From: Acestrorhynchus altus
Taxonomy: Eukaryota; Chordata; Actinopteri; Characiformes; Acestrorhynchidae
Assembly: GCA_034509495.1 (NCBI GenBank)
Contig: CM067505.1
Span: forward strand, 6,520,594-6,584,593
Direction of reading: 5' to 3'
Length of the DNA: 64,000 nucleotides
Position 1 is the first letter of the stretch; the number at the start of each line of letters is the position of its first letter. Position numbers and translations under genes: made by a program. Shown one piece after another: positions 39,358 through 53,900 of this stretch. The notes beneath the pieces are model-generated. The model worked only from the letters and a program-made list of their open reading frames with translations. It was not told the DNA's origin and did no database searches.

Positions 39358-42300
39358 AAATTTAATCATTATAAAAACACTGAAACTAAAGAGGAGCCAG
39401 AGAAGACTCTCCCCATGTGTTCACTATTAGCAGATAATTACAAGCTTGGTGTCATCATGATACATGCCACCTGGCCCAGCTGACAGGAAATAAACAAGTC
39501 ATAGTGTGTTCAGAGAGAAGAAGAGCAGCGGGATGCGGAATTGTACAAAGACAAACAGGAAAATGTCTGGTGCTGCCCACCTCATTAAGGACCAGAAAAC
39601 TGCTGTAAAGGCTGGAAGAACCCCTGAGGTGGTCAGGAAGGGCTATCTTGCGATGCAGGGTGCCGTTACGACGTACCTCCATCACACAGTCCTGAGCACC
39701 TTAAAACCAAGGGGGAAAACAATGTTAAAAACAGTGGAACATGTCTGTCTGAACCCATTAAGGGTTGGATAATGAAGCTGATTGGCTGAACTGGGTGTTT
39801 GAAGTAGCAAAAAACACACTGGTGCTGATAATACAAGCAAAGATACCATTTGCTTTGTAACTGGAATTTAATTCTGTCACGGCAAACCTTTCCTTTCTTT
39901 TTTGGAATAAAGTTTAGGGAAGGCTGGTGATGCAATTTTCTCTATAAACATTATCACTCCAACAATAAACAGCTATGGTCTCCTCTATGCAGCTGCCTAA
40001 CAGCTGAAAATGACATAACTGATGTCCACAAAGCAGAAGGCAGCACCCTAGTCCAAAAATTCCATATATGGATAATAACCTGTACAATTTTAAACAGATA
40101 CATAACCATGTAAACATTTACATGTTTTTCCACGGCAGTTCATTTTTCTACCCCAGCGTATTTGAACTCTCTGATTACTCTTCAATTTCAATTTACTTCA
40201 ATTTAATATTATATATTCTGTTAGTTTGTTTAAAGTCTTCATTAGGAAAGGTCAGGTGATGCAAATTGTAATAAATATCTTGACTTCTCAAACAATCAGC
40301 AGCCATGGGCTCCTCTAAGCTGTTGCCTAGCCACTGAAAATGAAATAACAGATGTCCACCAAGCAGGACTGCTCCCCAGTCCAAACAGTCCATATAGAGT
40401 ATGTGTACTAAGCTGCAAAACAGCTCATTCTGAGTTTTAGCTTGGACTACAGTTTGAAATGAGTGCATTACAGAGTGGCCAGTCACAACAACAGCCATTT
40501 TAATACACATTGAAGGCACTTCTATTAATTATTAAAGGCACAGTTTGATTATAAGTCAAAGCGAGTTTGGAAAGCAGTCGGTGACTTTTTGGTCATTTAT
40601 AAACCTACACAATGTTTTAAGTGGACTTTAGGGGACAATAAATAAAAGACAAAAAATGCCAAGACCTCTTTAAAGTCACAATATAACCCAAAGACAAGTA
40701 CTTACAGCACCACAATCTCCCACTGTGGACCTGAAGAGACTGCAGTTTGTCACAGGACAGCCTGAAGTGACGTCTCACCTGCAGCGTGGCCACATCCCAC
40801 ATGATTACTGTACCCTCTGCGCTGCATGAGTATGCCACCAGCGTGCTGGAACAGAGAAATGGGGCTCATGGGACAGATCCCAAGCAGAACTTCCAAAACA
40901 CCTTCTCAAGGACCCAATCAGCCAGCATTTATACTAGTGGTTGGTGGCACCAGCTTATTCCTTTTTCCTTTATTATTCCATCTAGTTCGGATACCAGGTG
41001 GGACATTATTCTCTGGTTTAAACATCTCACCATTACTCCTCTGACCATAAAACTTTTTTTACTACATTTTGACCAAATGCAAGTGTAAAGTGAATTTGTT
41101 TTCTACATATCATCCAGCATCCCCACATGTTCTTGGGAAAACCACTAGTGCTCCCGGAAACGGAACCAAAAATAAACCAGCACTGACCACAAGGTTTACG
41201 GCTAGTGTGTGATAAGAAGTATCAGTATGAGTAACCTGTATTTGTCTGGCCTGTCTTCCAGGGCGAGGCCTGTGACCTCAGCACGGTGCTCCGTCAGCTG
41301 TTTATTGCAGGCCATACTGTGCGGGTTGATTATGTAAATGACCGAGTCCTGAGAGCCAATCCACAGCTGCTGCTGGTCCACTCCCAGCATGCAGTTCTAA
41401 ACAAGGCAAAACAAAGGAATGAAATGACATCTTGAAGTAAACTCAAAGTGAGTATCAGAAACCACCAAAAGGCAGCAATGTTTGTGAACTACTGAGGAGT
41501 TGTGTAGTAGAACTGTAGTAATTTTAGTAGGAAAAGCACAGCCAATAACCAGGTGTAAATATTTGAACTCATTGACCTCAAGTTCAAAATAGCTCACTGT
41601 GACTAGATGAACTATCACAGATGGAAAATAATTCAGTAGAATACTTCATACAATAGTGGCCCCAGACCTACATCTTAAAATCTTTATATAATTATTATAC
41701 TGCAGGCATCACATGATCAGCTCCTTTCACGTCTGCAGGTTTCTGACAGCTCCTGATCTGAACACCACTTCAAATTCATGCACACTCTAAGAAAACAGTC
41801 ACATGGTTCTCAAAGTGAGTTCCAAGACGTATAAACATGATGTTCTTGTTTTTAGCTGATATAAATTTTTCCTTTTGCCAAAGGCACCATTTGAGATGTT
41901 ATGTCACTACAGACATCACTCAAATTTCAAGTACAATGATCACTACGTCAAATCTGGGTTTGGTGAGAACAATAACAGGAAACTAAACTGTAACCCTTCA
42001 AGGTTCTAACAAAGAAAGTCAAGAAATATGCCAAACTACATCTGGCTACAAAGCGCAAAACAAAACAAGAAACAATGAGTCTCTGGACTGTGGATACTTC
42101 ATGCAGTCTGGTTGAAAAATTTCCAGGGTGTCTCCATATAAAGGATCAACCACAGGACCTATATTTTCTATAGTATATTTAGATTTTTACTTGGAATCTT
42201 GGAATTACTTGTTACACACCTCAAAGAAATCTGCTGCTTTAAATAGTATTTTATAACTGATTGCTGGATGGATGGAGGGATGGATGGTAAAACTTATATT

Positions 42301-44946
42301 GATGCATCAATAACAGCAGTCATTTCCAGATGATTATTCTCGGGATTCTAGGATGCACTCTAGGATGCTATTACCCATTTAGGAAAACATACCATACTTG
42401 GCCAACTCAGATAGCAAGCATATTACCGCTGCATTAATAAGGTCAGCACCCCACAGACTATTGGCCAATGCTGGTCCAACCTTGGACCACCTGGATTATT
42501 CTCCCATGAAGAAGATCCAAGCAAAACAACTCAGCAACAGTGGGCTGCTATCCTCATGCTATCAGGGCTGGGTTGAATCTTCCTTAGCCCACCCTCTCAA
42601 TGACCAGTGACCTGTCTGCATGCAAGCCTTTCTAACACACAGTGTCAGTTTTCATCAGATAGCACATGTGGGGAATTCCCTTACCAGACGAGAGGTCCCA
42701 ACTTGTAAGCAGTTCTGTTGCATGGACCAGCTGGCTGCGTCGAACACCACCACTTTCCCACCACTCAAAGCACACCATAATTTTGGGTACCCACAGCTAT
42801 CTGAGTCGGTTCCACTCCACAGCTGACCTAAAATAAACCAAAGCTACAGTCAGAGATAGAACCATACTCCCTCAATTTACCAGTGCAGGTCCAATCTGAG
42901 AGCTGAGGTCAGACGTCAGATGCTTGCCAGGAGAATGAATGAGTGACCTACATTTTTGCAGCAGACTTCAAACACAGGTCAGCTCAGAGTGATCAAATGA
43001 CTTGTGATTACATTCAAATGAGCAACTTAGCACACAAGAATGTCACTCTTTGAATTCCAGCTCAGACGACTGCTTTCAAAACTCACGTCCACCTGAGACA
43101 ACAGAGAATGTAACACAGTGCACAATGTTGTATGTGAGGGATTTGCTTAAATGGTTTAAACTGGTCTAGGGAGATGCCACACTGAATTTTGACATGACTG
43201 GTATGTGACCTAAGCGCTACTTGATCTGCCAGAGAGAAGCACATACTCTGCAAGGCTAGTCTGAATATATCCCCCATCCTCTGGGCCTTTCAGTGTGGGG
43301 TAAACCCATCGGCAACATCTAGAAATTTACACTACAGGGACAAAATCAAGGGTATTAAAAAGAGTGCATTCTTCTTTTGGTGGAGTAATTGTCTCTACTG
43401 GATTGTGTTCCAACTGCCTAAACAGCTATACTGGAGCTTACCCACCCAGGAAGTTGGAACAAAATCATGGAGTAGATTTTCACAATCTGGAGATGTTCAA
43501 ACACGTTCTTCACTGGTGGCCTGGGCAGGTTTGGATCTGAACACATTGTGGTATCTCAGTGTGAGCAATAATATCTAACTGGGTTTAAAAGAGTGGTGAA
43601 GGTGTGAGGTGGTCATAGGTGTGTGTGTGTGTGTGTCAGACTGGAACTATCCAAATTATAAAAATTCATACTGGGCAGATAGAAAATGAGAACACTGCAT
43701 GTTATTCTGCAATGAAAGTTACAGGATTATTACATTTATCTTCACGTCCTGCAATGTGACTATTGCTCTTGTACACTGTGATAATGATGTATTGTGCAGA
43801 CCTAATTGAAAGATTGATTGATGGTGAATCTAGACACAAATGCCAAATGTAAAAACTAAAAGTATTAAAAACACAAATCCAGTCTCAGCATCTGAAAATC
43901 TTTTGGCTTTTTGCCTCATTTTGCTCCAGGCTGTTTCACAAGAGACTGTGACTGCAACTGGATCATTTTTTCCACAGTGGAATACAGTGACAATACCTGG
44001 GTCATATTAATAGGAAAGAAGACTAGATTTTTCACCTGAGGCAGAGTGTGAGAACAGGTTTTCCTGGTTCACAGAACTGCTGTGAACTCAACCTGCCTCG
44101 TCTGCATTGCTGTGATGAATGGTACTACTCTATTATTGCACTTGATATATATTTGGGCACATTTAGCATTGTGGTTGGAAGTTTGCACACAATAATCATG
44201 GACATGTCAATCATCAGGCTTTTTCTTTGGAAAAAGACCCAAACTGTCACCTTCAGCTGAGAGGAAATTGGTTCAGATAGAAACAATGGCTGCTGGAAAT
44301 CAATCAAGTAGCACTGTTTACACTCAAGTGAGCTATACATAGCTATGGACTGAAACGGTGCCATGCAAAAAATGTCTCGACACCAAAACTGACACCTGAG
44401 TAAAGGTGAGGCATTGGGATCCAAGAACAGTGTGCTAATTGTTAAGCACGGCGGTGGTAACATCATGATCTGGATCTGTGGCACTGTTACTTTTCACAAA
44501 GTGAAAGTCACTCTGGATAACATTTACCTTAAAAAAAAAAACATCTTATGTCTCACCTGGAGTATAGAGCAGAACGTCAACAGACTGAGGAGAGGGCAGG
44601 TTCAGACAGGGGTTGATCTTATGCTTCAGGGTCTCAGATGTAGTTTTGGGGACCATCATAGGCACTGAAAACGTGGATCCGTAAACATTGTTGCATTACA
44701 CTGAAACGGCCCAGAAATACTACAAAATGCTTGATAAATATGAGCCCAAGTGTTTGTATACAAGATACATCAAACGCTAAGACGTTGTTGGAATGGTTTG
44801 ATATGAGACTACAAACCTTCTCGCTTCATCTTGTCAAAGTGTGCCAGCTTAGACGCAGCATAAATAGCCTTTGGAGACTGAAGACAGCCGACTACAGCGT
44901 CCATCAACAGGGCGTTTGTCAAAGCCTGCTGTACATACTGAGGGTC
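38369..44946 (-). CDS. dennd3: dennd3 exons 16-23: WD40 repeat region and C-terminus
   Basis: Exons 16-17 link the PH-like domain to a beta-propeller region (residues about 970-1276). Recognisable blades: PKLWCALSGGKVVVFDAAS (exon 18), QQLWIGSQDSVIYIINPHS (exon 19), AYSCSAEGTVIMWDVATLQ (exon 20), EQLWTGCTNAGELCVWHLSD (exon 22) and HSDSIQTLCSAEDRYILSGA then GKIAIWKVE (exon 23). Stop codon TAG is at 38371-38369. Exon 21 (39699-39581) uses a TTTTAAG acceptor but joins in frame and matches the blade connector of the family. The C-terminal end aligns residue for residue in length with what I recall of mammalian DENND3. Confidence 0.92.
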
Positions 44947-47900
44947 CTGTAAAGGTATTTACAGTCAGCTCATAGTCAGATCCTTTTCCCCCCCAAATCT
45001 GCTGTTCTCAGACGTTTACAGTCATGAGGAGACATAGCAGTAACAGCCTTATTTCAAAATGGATTCAATTCATTTTTCCCCACAAAATCCTACACACAGT
45101 ACCCCACGATGACAAAGGAAGAAAAGTTTGTTTGAAATATATGCAAATTAAAAAATAAACAAATAAATAAAATGTACACAAGTTTTCACAACCTTTGCTC
45201 AATACTTTGTTGATGCACCTTTGGCAGCAACTACAGCTTCAAGTCTTTTTGAGTATGATGCTACAAGCTTCGTTATCTTGGCTGTGTGCTTAGGGTCATT
45301 GTCCTGTTGGAAAGTAAACCTTTGTCCCAGTCTGAAGTTCAGAGCACTCTGGAGCAGGCTGTCATTAAGGATGTCTATGTACTTCACTGCAGTCATCTTT
45401 CCCTCAAAACTGACTCCTGGTTCCTGCTGCAGAAAAACATCCGCACAGTATGATGCTGCCACCACCATTATTCACTGTAGGGATGGTATGGGCAGGGTGA
45501 TACGCTGTATCTGGTTTCCTCCAGACATGATGCTTCAGTCCAAAATATTTAATCTTTTTGTTTCTTTTAGGTGCCTTTTTGCAAACTCCAGATGGGCCGT
45601 CAAGTGTCCTTTTACATGTGCTTCCATCTGGCCACTCCACCAATCTGTATTGTGCTGATGAAATGGTTGTCCTTCTGGTAGGTTCTCTTCTCTCCACAGA
45701 GCAATGTTGGAGCTCTGTCAGAGTGAGCATGGGGTTCTTGGTCTCTTCCCTGAATAAGGCCCTTCCTCCATGATCACTCGATTTAGCCGGGTGGCCAGCT
45801 CTACGAAGAGTCCTGATGGTTCCAAAGTTCTTTCATTTACAGATGATGGAGACCACTGTGCTCATTGGGACCTTCAATGCAGCAGAAATTGACCTTTCCC
45901 TATTCTCGGAAGTACTTGGAAACTTATATGAACATACCACAGAATATGCCATGAATATGAATTTACCACAGGTGTCCAATCAAGCTGTAGAAACATCTGA
46001 AGATTGATCAGTGGAAACAAGATGCACCAAGATATATAAATACATATTATATTATATTATATATATAAAAATTGGATCAGCATAGGTACATCATGCAAAC
46101 CTTGTGTTCATCTGCCATTTTCCTTCCAGCCCACATCTCTTTGATCATCAGGTGCCATAGGTCGCACTCAGATTTCAGATTAGCCTCGAATGTCTCCCTT
46201 CTTCGGCTGGTCTTGATCTTCAAGGAGGGGATTCTCAGAAGAAGGAAAGGAGCAGATGAGATCTTCACTTCCTAAATGAATAAAGCATATACTGATTTTT
46301 TGTTTTTGCTTTTTTGTCACACTTTTTCAAACAAATGTCAATATCAGATGAAAATAAGCTGAGTAAATACAAACTGCAGTTTTTAAATTATAATTTAATT
46401 TATTAAGAGAAAAAAAGCTATCCAAAGCAACTTGGCCCCATGTGAAACCTATGTGGCCCTTGGAGAATCGTTTTAATTCAGCCATATTGGAGAGTTTTTG
46501 AGCATGAACAGCCTGTTTAAGGTCAAGCCACAACATCTCGATCAAATTTAAGTCCGGATTTTGACTAGGCCACTTCAAAACCTTCATTTTGTTTTTTAGC
46601 CATTCAGAGGTGGACTTGCTGGTTTGCTTTGGATCATCCTGCTGCAGAACCCAAGTAGGCTTGAGTTTTAGGTCACAAACTCAAGTCTGCGCATTTTCTG
46701 GTAGAAAGCAAGTTACAAGTCATATATGTTCTGAAGCAGCAGAGCAGCCACAGACCTTCACACTACCACCACCACCACCACCACCATGTTTGACTGTTGT
46801 TTTTCAAATGTTAGTTTTATGGGATCCACACCTTTCAAAAAGTTCCATTTTGTCCCGTGAGTTCACAGCATATTGGGGATCAAGATGTTCTTTTGGTAAA
46901 TGTGAGATGGGCCTTTGTGTTTTTGGTCAGCAGTGGTTTTCACATTGGCACTATCCCATGGGTACTATTTTTGCCCAGTCTCTTTCTTATCGTTGAATAA
47001 CGAACACTGACTTTAATTGAGGTAAGTGAGGCTTGAGGGTTCTTTTGTGACCTCCTGGATGAGTCATTGATGTGCTCTTGGAGTAACTATGGTAAGCCAG
47101 CCAATCCTGAGGAGGTTCACCACTGTTCCATGTTTTCTTCATTTGTGGATAACAGCTCTCACCGTGGTTAGAAAACGGCTTTGTAACCTTTTCCAGACTA
47201 ATAGACCGATGTCAGAAATTTCTCACCTGTTCTTGTTTTTGAGATCTTTTAGCCTACTGAATGTTGTCAGACAGGTTCTATTTAAGTGTCTCCTTGATTC
47301 TACAGGTCTGGCCTGGGTGTGGCTAGTAATAGTGAATTCAGGTTTCCAAAAATGTGGTTAATCACAGTTAAGTATTGGGGTAATTATTGCCTCAAGGACC
47401 GGAAGTGTCCACCCTTGATTTAAACACTGCTTTTTTATTTATTATGCTTTTTATAAATTTGTTTCATAATCAAAACTAAAGAAAGGAGAATTTTAACAGT
47501 AAAATCAATTAACAGACTGCCCAAAGTCATCTCCATACATTTCGCAACACTGTCTTACAAGCTCTTAATGGTGTTTAAATCTTGTGGTTGACATCATTTG
47601 AACTTGCATACATTCAACCCACTCTTCTACTCTTTCTGAGAGCCATAAACATTGATGCACAATAATAAATAACTGAACTGTTTGCCTTACCTCAATGTCT
47701 CTGAACTTGGCAACCTCCACATAACCCGGTCGTCCCTCGGTGAGGAGGAAGAGCCGACGTTGAGTAATGGCAATCTTGCCAACCCCATGGTTTGTCTTCA
47801 CGGATGAAGACAGCTTGTACACACACTCATTAGCTTCTAAGTGTTCCAGCACTGAGTTGGGCAAATCCACATCCTGGGCTTCAGCCTCTGTCTCCTTCCA

Positions 47901-50900
47901 TATGGTGTAGAAGAAACGGAAGACCTCAGGGTCCACCTGCTTCTGCTGACCTACAAAAGGTGGTACACAGTTCAGCATGTCTTATTTAACATTCTCCCTG
48001 AATGTCAGTGTCAAAAAAGGCCAAAAAATGAAACAATACTAGTTAATATAATTAGTAAATGTGTAACGACTACAGATGTTTATGTTATGTTAACTCAATA
48101 TTGACCATGTGCTCAAGGCCTGGAGATCAGCCAATCAGCAATACAATTGGCCAAGCAAAGGCCAAACAACATAGTTGCAAGAAAAGTAAGTGAACTCTTT
48201 GCCTGCTACCTGGATTTCTGCATTATATACTAATAAAATGTGGTCTGATCGGTATCCAAATCATAAATAATAGGCAAACGCAATTTAACTAAACTATTAA
48301 CACAGAGTTATAGCAGTTTTACTGCTCATGTCTTTTAATTGAACACATTGAGTAAACAGTCCCTTAGTGGATGCTGGAAAAAGTAAGTGAACCACTGAAT
48401 TTAATAGCCTGTAGATCCCCGTTTAGCAGCAATCACCTCCACCAAATGTTTCCTATAGCTGTAAATGAGATGTCTACAAGAATGAGGAATAGATTGTTGT
48501 GCACTTGGAGTGATCTAAACAGACCACTCACTCTTAAGGTGGATTTTCACCTTTTATGTTGAATGATCTAAAACAGCAATGCTTTTCCAGGTTCATGTGT
48601 CTCTACAATCATTTTTAAAGCTCTTCTAATTAATTCTAAAGTCTTGTGAAAGTTGTTTGCATTGAAGAATGGTTAACAATAACTGCTCTTTCTTGAAAAG
48701 ATCATATTTGTCAATAACTAGGCTTTGTGGCTTACAGGCAAAGCACCTGAGAAATCTTCCAATCTCATTTCCTTAACTGAAACAGATAATGTCTTAGAAG
48801 AGACATTAACACCCAGTCTCACTTACTTTTTCTAGCCTGCAGTGTGGATGTTTACTCAGCATGCTCAAAAAAATTAATGAACAGAACAATTGCTGATATT
48901 AGCTGGATCTGGATGGGATTACATTTACATGGGGTCCTGAGGTAAATCTCTCTTTTGCATATGGATTGACCTTTTTTTTTTTTTCCTTTGCCATCCTCAG
49001 GAACAAATTACACTGAACTTTAATTAACCAGATTCACATCTCACCATACCTTAGAGAGAGCTCTTCCGCTGGATATTATTTAACACTTTATGAACTGCTA
49101 AACAAAAAATTAACAAGATAAAAAAATAAACTTTCTGAAATGAAAACGTAATTTTCAAACTGTTATTAGAAACAGTTTTGAAAATGATCATGTGACAATG
49201 CCAATCACACACAATACATTTGCTCATCCTCTTTGGATTTTACTGCCATCCTAATGGGTTTTATCACTGAGACAATGTGGAAAATATTTCTTACACTTGT
49301 CCCCCTGAGACACCTATCCAATCCGAACAGAGCTTTTCTCTACAAATGTGACTTAGATATCTGTTAGACCACATTTATTAATATTCACTGCAGAGATCTA
49401 AAGAGTGTCAACCTACTTCTGTGTGCAATTGAACATGTTAGGGACATAGAAAGCAGATGTAGTCAGATCATAGCCATGCCACAGCACAGTGGTTTCCCTA
49501 CAACCAAGACAGAACCACCAAACCAGAAAGGTGGTTAATATTGTACTAGCTCTTGTTCTTTTCTAACCCATGCAGGTTTAAAATCATGCACACTCCTCAA
49601 CATTCCATACACAAAAGGAAAAACATCTACAATGCACACAGTCATGCTGTGCCTTACCAATGCCACCTGAAAGGGGTATAAAAGACATCATAAACTAGTT
49701 CTACCACTCTTTCTTCAGGAACTGAAATACATTTTCTTCCAACCTAAAAGGAAAATGATTAACTAGTGTCATGCTGAGAATGTAGAGGCACAAGCTCAAA
49801 GTTAAACAGCAAACAGGGTTAAGGATTAAAGCAAACAGTTAAAAGGGCTGAATTGCTTCCGGCTTTAAATGAGAGAAGCAGTTCCCAAACATACACTCAG
49901 AGCCTATAGGCATAAGCTCTTAACCAACGGAGCAGGGGCACACCTTACCATTTGAAGAGGAATCAAGGTAAAAAACAGACTGGGCTGAGAACTTCCTCGC
50001 AGACTCCATACCTAGCAAACCACAATCAATCTTATCAGTCTACCCTGGGTTAGGGGGTGCAGGGGTAGTACACACAATCCAGTTTCATCTGTACAGTATC
50101 AAGCATACTGCATATATACACTCACATTGACACCTGCTCATTCAGTCATCTAACCCAGTGTTTCTCAACAATGGTCCTGGAGGCACCCCTGCCCCACGTA
50201 TTTTAGAGCTTTTCCAACACACCTGATTCAACTAATCAGTTCATTATCATGTACAAGAGTTGCATGGGATGTGTTGCAGCTAAGACATCCAGGGCAAGGG
50301 TGCCTCTAGAACCAGGGTTGAGAAGCACAGATCTAACCAGCCAATCAAGTGGCAGCAGTGATGGTAATGTTCACCCTTCACAATCATCAGTTAACCTAGT
50401 TTCTAGGGCTGCTGATCTGCTGGGATTTTCAGCACAACTGTATTCTGAGTTTACTCAGACTACATCCCGTGATGGCAGGAAGGAATGAGAGATAGATCAA
50501 CTGATAGGACTGGTTGGAGCTGACAGAAAGGCTCCAGGAATTTGGATAACCTCTTTGCACAGCCTTTTACAATGCACAAGACGAGCAACTCCAAACTTGA
50601 AGAAGATGGCCTACAATAGCAGAAGACCATAGTGGGTTCAGTGCTTAGTGAGTGTAGATGTACAGTAATGGTGGATATTGTATCAACAGGTATCCAGAGG
50701 CAACACATCTGTGCAGTTCAAGAATCATGACGGGAAGGTAGGAGGAGCAGGGTAATACAGTGCACTCTGGACAATCTTAAGCAGCTTTGAGCCTGAAAGG
50801 AAGCAGCTAAAAGAGGAATCTTGTTTGACCTTGATACAAACTTCAAATTGTTTAGTTCAAATATAGTCCATCAACATGACCACAGCCTGTGGTGTCCAGA

Positions 50901-53900
50901 GAATACAATTGACTTTCACGAAATCAGGAAGGAAATGTCTCAATAAGTCACTCTTAGGAGGAGATGCTTTATTTAGCTTATGAAATATATGTTAAAAAAA
51001 ACGGAGCTTTACAATGTTCTATAAAGTTCATACAGTTAGGCCTGTCACAACAACTATTTTTGGGGATGGTGAATTGCACTAGAAATAATTGTGAAAAGTT
51101 GTCATTTTAAAACCATTTGTGATATGATATGATATTTGCATAACAATGAAATGATTAGTTTATTGAAACATTACAAAATGGTTCAATATCCTGCATAAAT
51201 AAAACATTAATAACTGTGGTTTTATGTTAAGTCCTGAAAGGTTATGCTACCCTTGTCTAAGTGTGCTACCATAATATGTATGTTTGTAGGTAAAGCTGCA
51301 TAAAGAACACTGAAGGTAGGCATTGATAGGCTAACAGCGCCATATCAGAAAATGCCACCAGTAGAAGTACAGGTAGGATGTTTAGAGCCTAAATCACAGG
51401 GTAAAAAGCGTAAAAGCAGTGAGGTGATAAGAAATAGTTTTGGTTTCTTTTGTATTGAGAAGAACAACACTGGAAAACATTAAAATTGTGGGTGGGTGCA
51501 TGTGCAGCACCACTATGTAGTACATACTGGGCAACTCAACTCCACAGAACATCGGCTCACTCACGTTAAGGCATTCAAACTGCACTTTTTGGGACAAATT
51601 TTCAACCAGAGTGCACACGGAAATGCAGTCGCACCAAAGGTCAGGCACTGCATGCATGACTCGAATGCTCTCAAAATGACAACACAACAGCGCACAGGCA
51701 AATAATGCGATTGTATCTCTTGAATAAATGAAGAAAGACTACAGACTATAACTGTATTCCAGACAACCGTGTTAAAACTTTGGACGTTTATCTGTGATTC
51801 GCTTGTGTGCTGAACTGCGAGGGCACTCGTGTGGTGTATGATCTTTATTCGTTTAGTGTGTGATGGATATTTTATAATCTGCTATGACTCAAAGGCATGA
51901 AGGGGCATGTTGTGAGCAGACACTGTGTAGACAGGCTTGCAGTTTGACAACCGAAATGATGCATTTTTATTGGTTTTAAGTACAGTGTGCAGCTCACATT
52001 GACCTCTGCTTTTAAAGGTTTGTGACTCGACAGTAGTTTGGTAGACTTTAATCTCTGAAAGCAAGTTTGTCCCTGGCCTAAGGGAACAGCCGACAACATA
52101 ACAACATGGTCCTGATTTTAATTGCAACATCCAATGAATGAATGAATCAACCAAAAAGTAACAAAAAATCAGAAGCATCCATGGTTACTAGCCATTGTTT
52201 CAAACACTGTTTAATGCCTTATGAACAGCCACTACACTCACGAATATTCACTGTAAATGGTCCATATTTGAATTCAATCTATACTTGAATTGAATCAAAT
52301 TATGCTCCAAATATTTCATTTTCTGCCATTTTCACAACGTATGTGTGCAGAGAACTGGATTTGTGAAGGATGCACCTGATGTATTGCTGTGAATGTAGGC
52401 TGCATTTCCTAGCTGTATAAGAAGGGTCCTTCACTTTGGAACAGCCTTCTGTGACATACTGACCAAGAAATGCAGCCTTGGCACATTATGCAGTTCTCTT
52501 GAGTGTGGTGCAGCCTGGTTCATCAAAGTTCTAGATAGCATTTCGAAGTGTGCCAAGGCTAAAGACACTATGGTCAATATAAAAGGTCTCAATGATTTTA
52601 AAGCTGTATTTTAAGGTAAAATGCTACATAATGCTGCTTTAGATACTAGAGTAGAGGTACATGTGTGAAAGGGTTTTGAGAGCGTATTTTTTAATTTGAA
52701 CGATCCTTCAAAACTGACTTCAGTGATGAATCTCTTTGAGATGTATAGCTTTGAGCTACATTTATTGAGAGAATGTTCAATGATAATAAACCAAATGAAC
52801 TGAAAGCAAAGATTAACCAAACATTGAACCCCGTCATGACTGTTTTTTGATGACATACTGTCCAAAAAATAATTACGATAATATTATTGTCATTAGTACA
52901 ACATTACTGTAACTATATTACTGTCAATATTATTAACAATATAATAATAATGCAATTATTACTTTAAAAAGCAATTAATGTTAGATCAATAATAGTTTGA
53001 GAGATTTACATTGTATGCCCAAATGTCTGTGGACGCCCCTTGTCTAGACCCTTTAGAGAATACTGCCTATAAAATAGGACTCCATCAGTTTTAATAAAAA
53101 ATTGGCACCATGTCTAATGCAGGTGTGGGCAATAAGGGTATAAAGCCCCCAGCTTTGAGCTTTGGAAAAGTCAAAATGTCTTCTCTGGAATGATGGTGCT
53201 CCATCTAATACTTTTGGATGTTAGGGAGTTTGGGTTGAGGTGAAGTGGTGATCATCCAACATTCGGCTCTCACTAATATCACTGAATGCAATAAAATCCT
53301 CACAGCAATTCTCCAAAATCTAGAGTGAGCAGGTGCAGACAACTGATAAGCTAACCAACTGCCAAAATAAATCACTGGTGGTGGTATTACTACTTACCCA
53401 CAGTGAGAGCATCAAACAGGCGTCTGATTGTGTCCAGGTCCTTCACAATCCCGGACTCCTGCACACGACGAACAAAATCTTCCACAAGCATGTGAGTCCG
53501 TGGCAGCTCGAACTTCTTCACTGAGCCACCGTCCTCGAATCGAGCCTGCTCACAGCTCTTCTTCACTCTGCTGATTAAACGCTTCAGCTCTGGCCGCCGG
53601 TCAGCCGCTGTCCGCTCGCTGGCCTGCAGGGAATCCACTAGTGCGGTCACAAGATCCACTGGGAAGATGTCCGTGTCCGTCCTGTACAGGTTCTGAAAGT
53701 CTCCCAGGGCATCCAGACGTTTTCCAGCAACAGAGTTAACAAGGCCACGGAGGTAGTAGTAGCGGGCCAGCAGGGAGGAGTCCTCAGGGCTCACAGTGGA
53801 AATGACCTTACTTAGCTGATTAATGAGGTCAATATAGTAGTTCTGAACGTAGTGATAGGCCAGGGGAGGAGGGAATTCTGGGAGTTTGAATGTTTTAAAA

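Noticed and set aside
44048..44484. Frames opposite and around the intron 17 Tc1 fragment as a separate gene
   Set aside because: The only recognisable block is the Tc1 VKHGGG segment; the rest is frame noise.
45221..45773. Plus-strand frames of 145 and 71 codons
   Set aside because: Antisense to the Tc1 transposase remnant in dennd3 intron 15.
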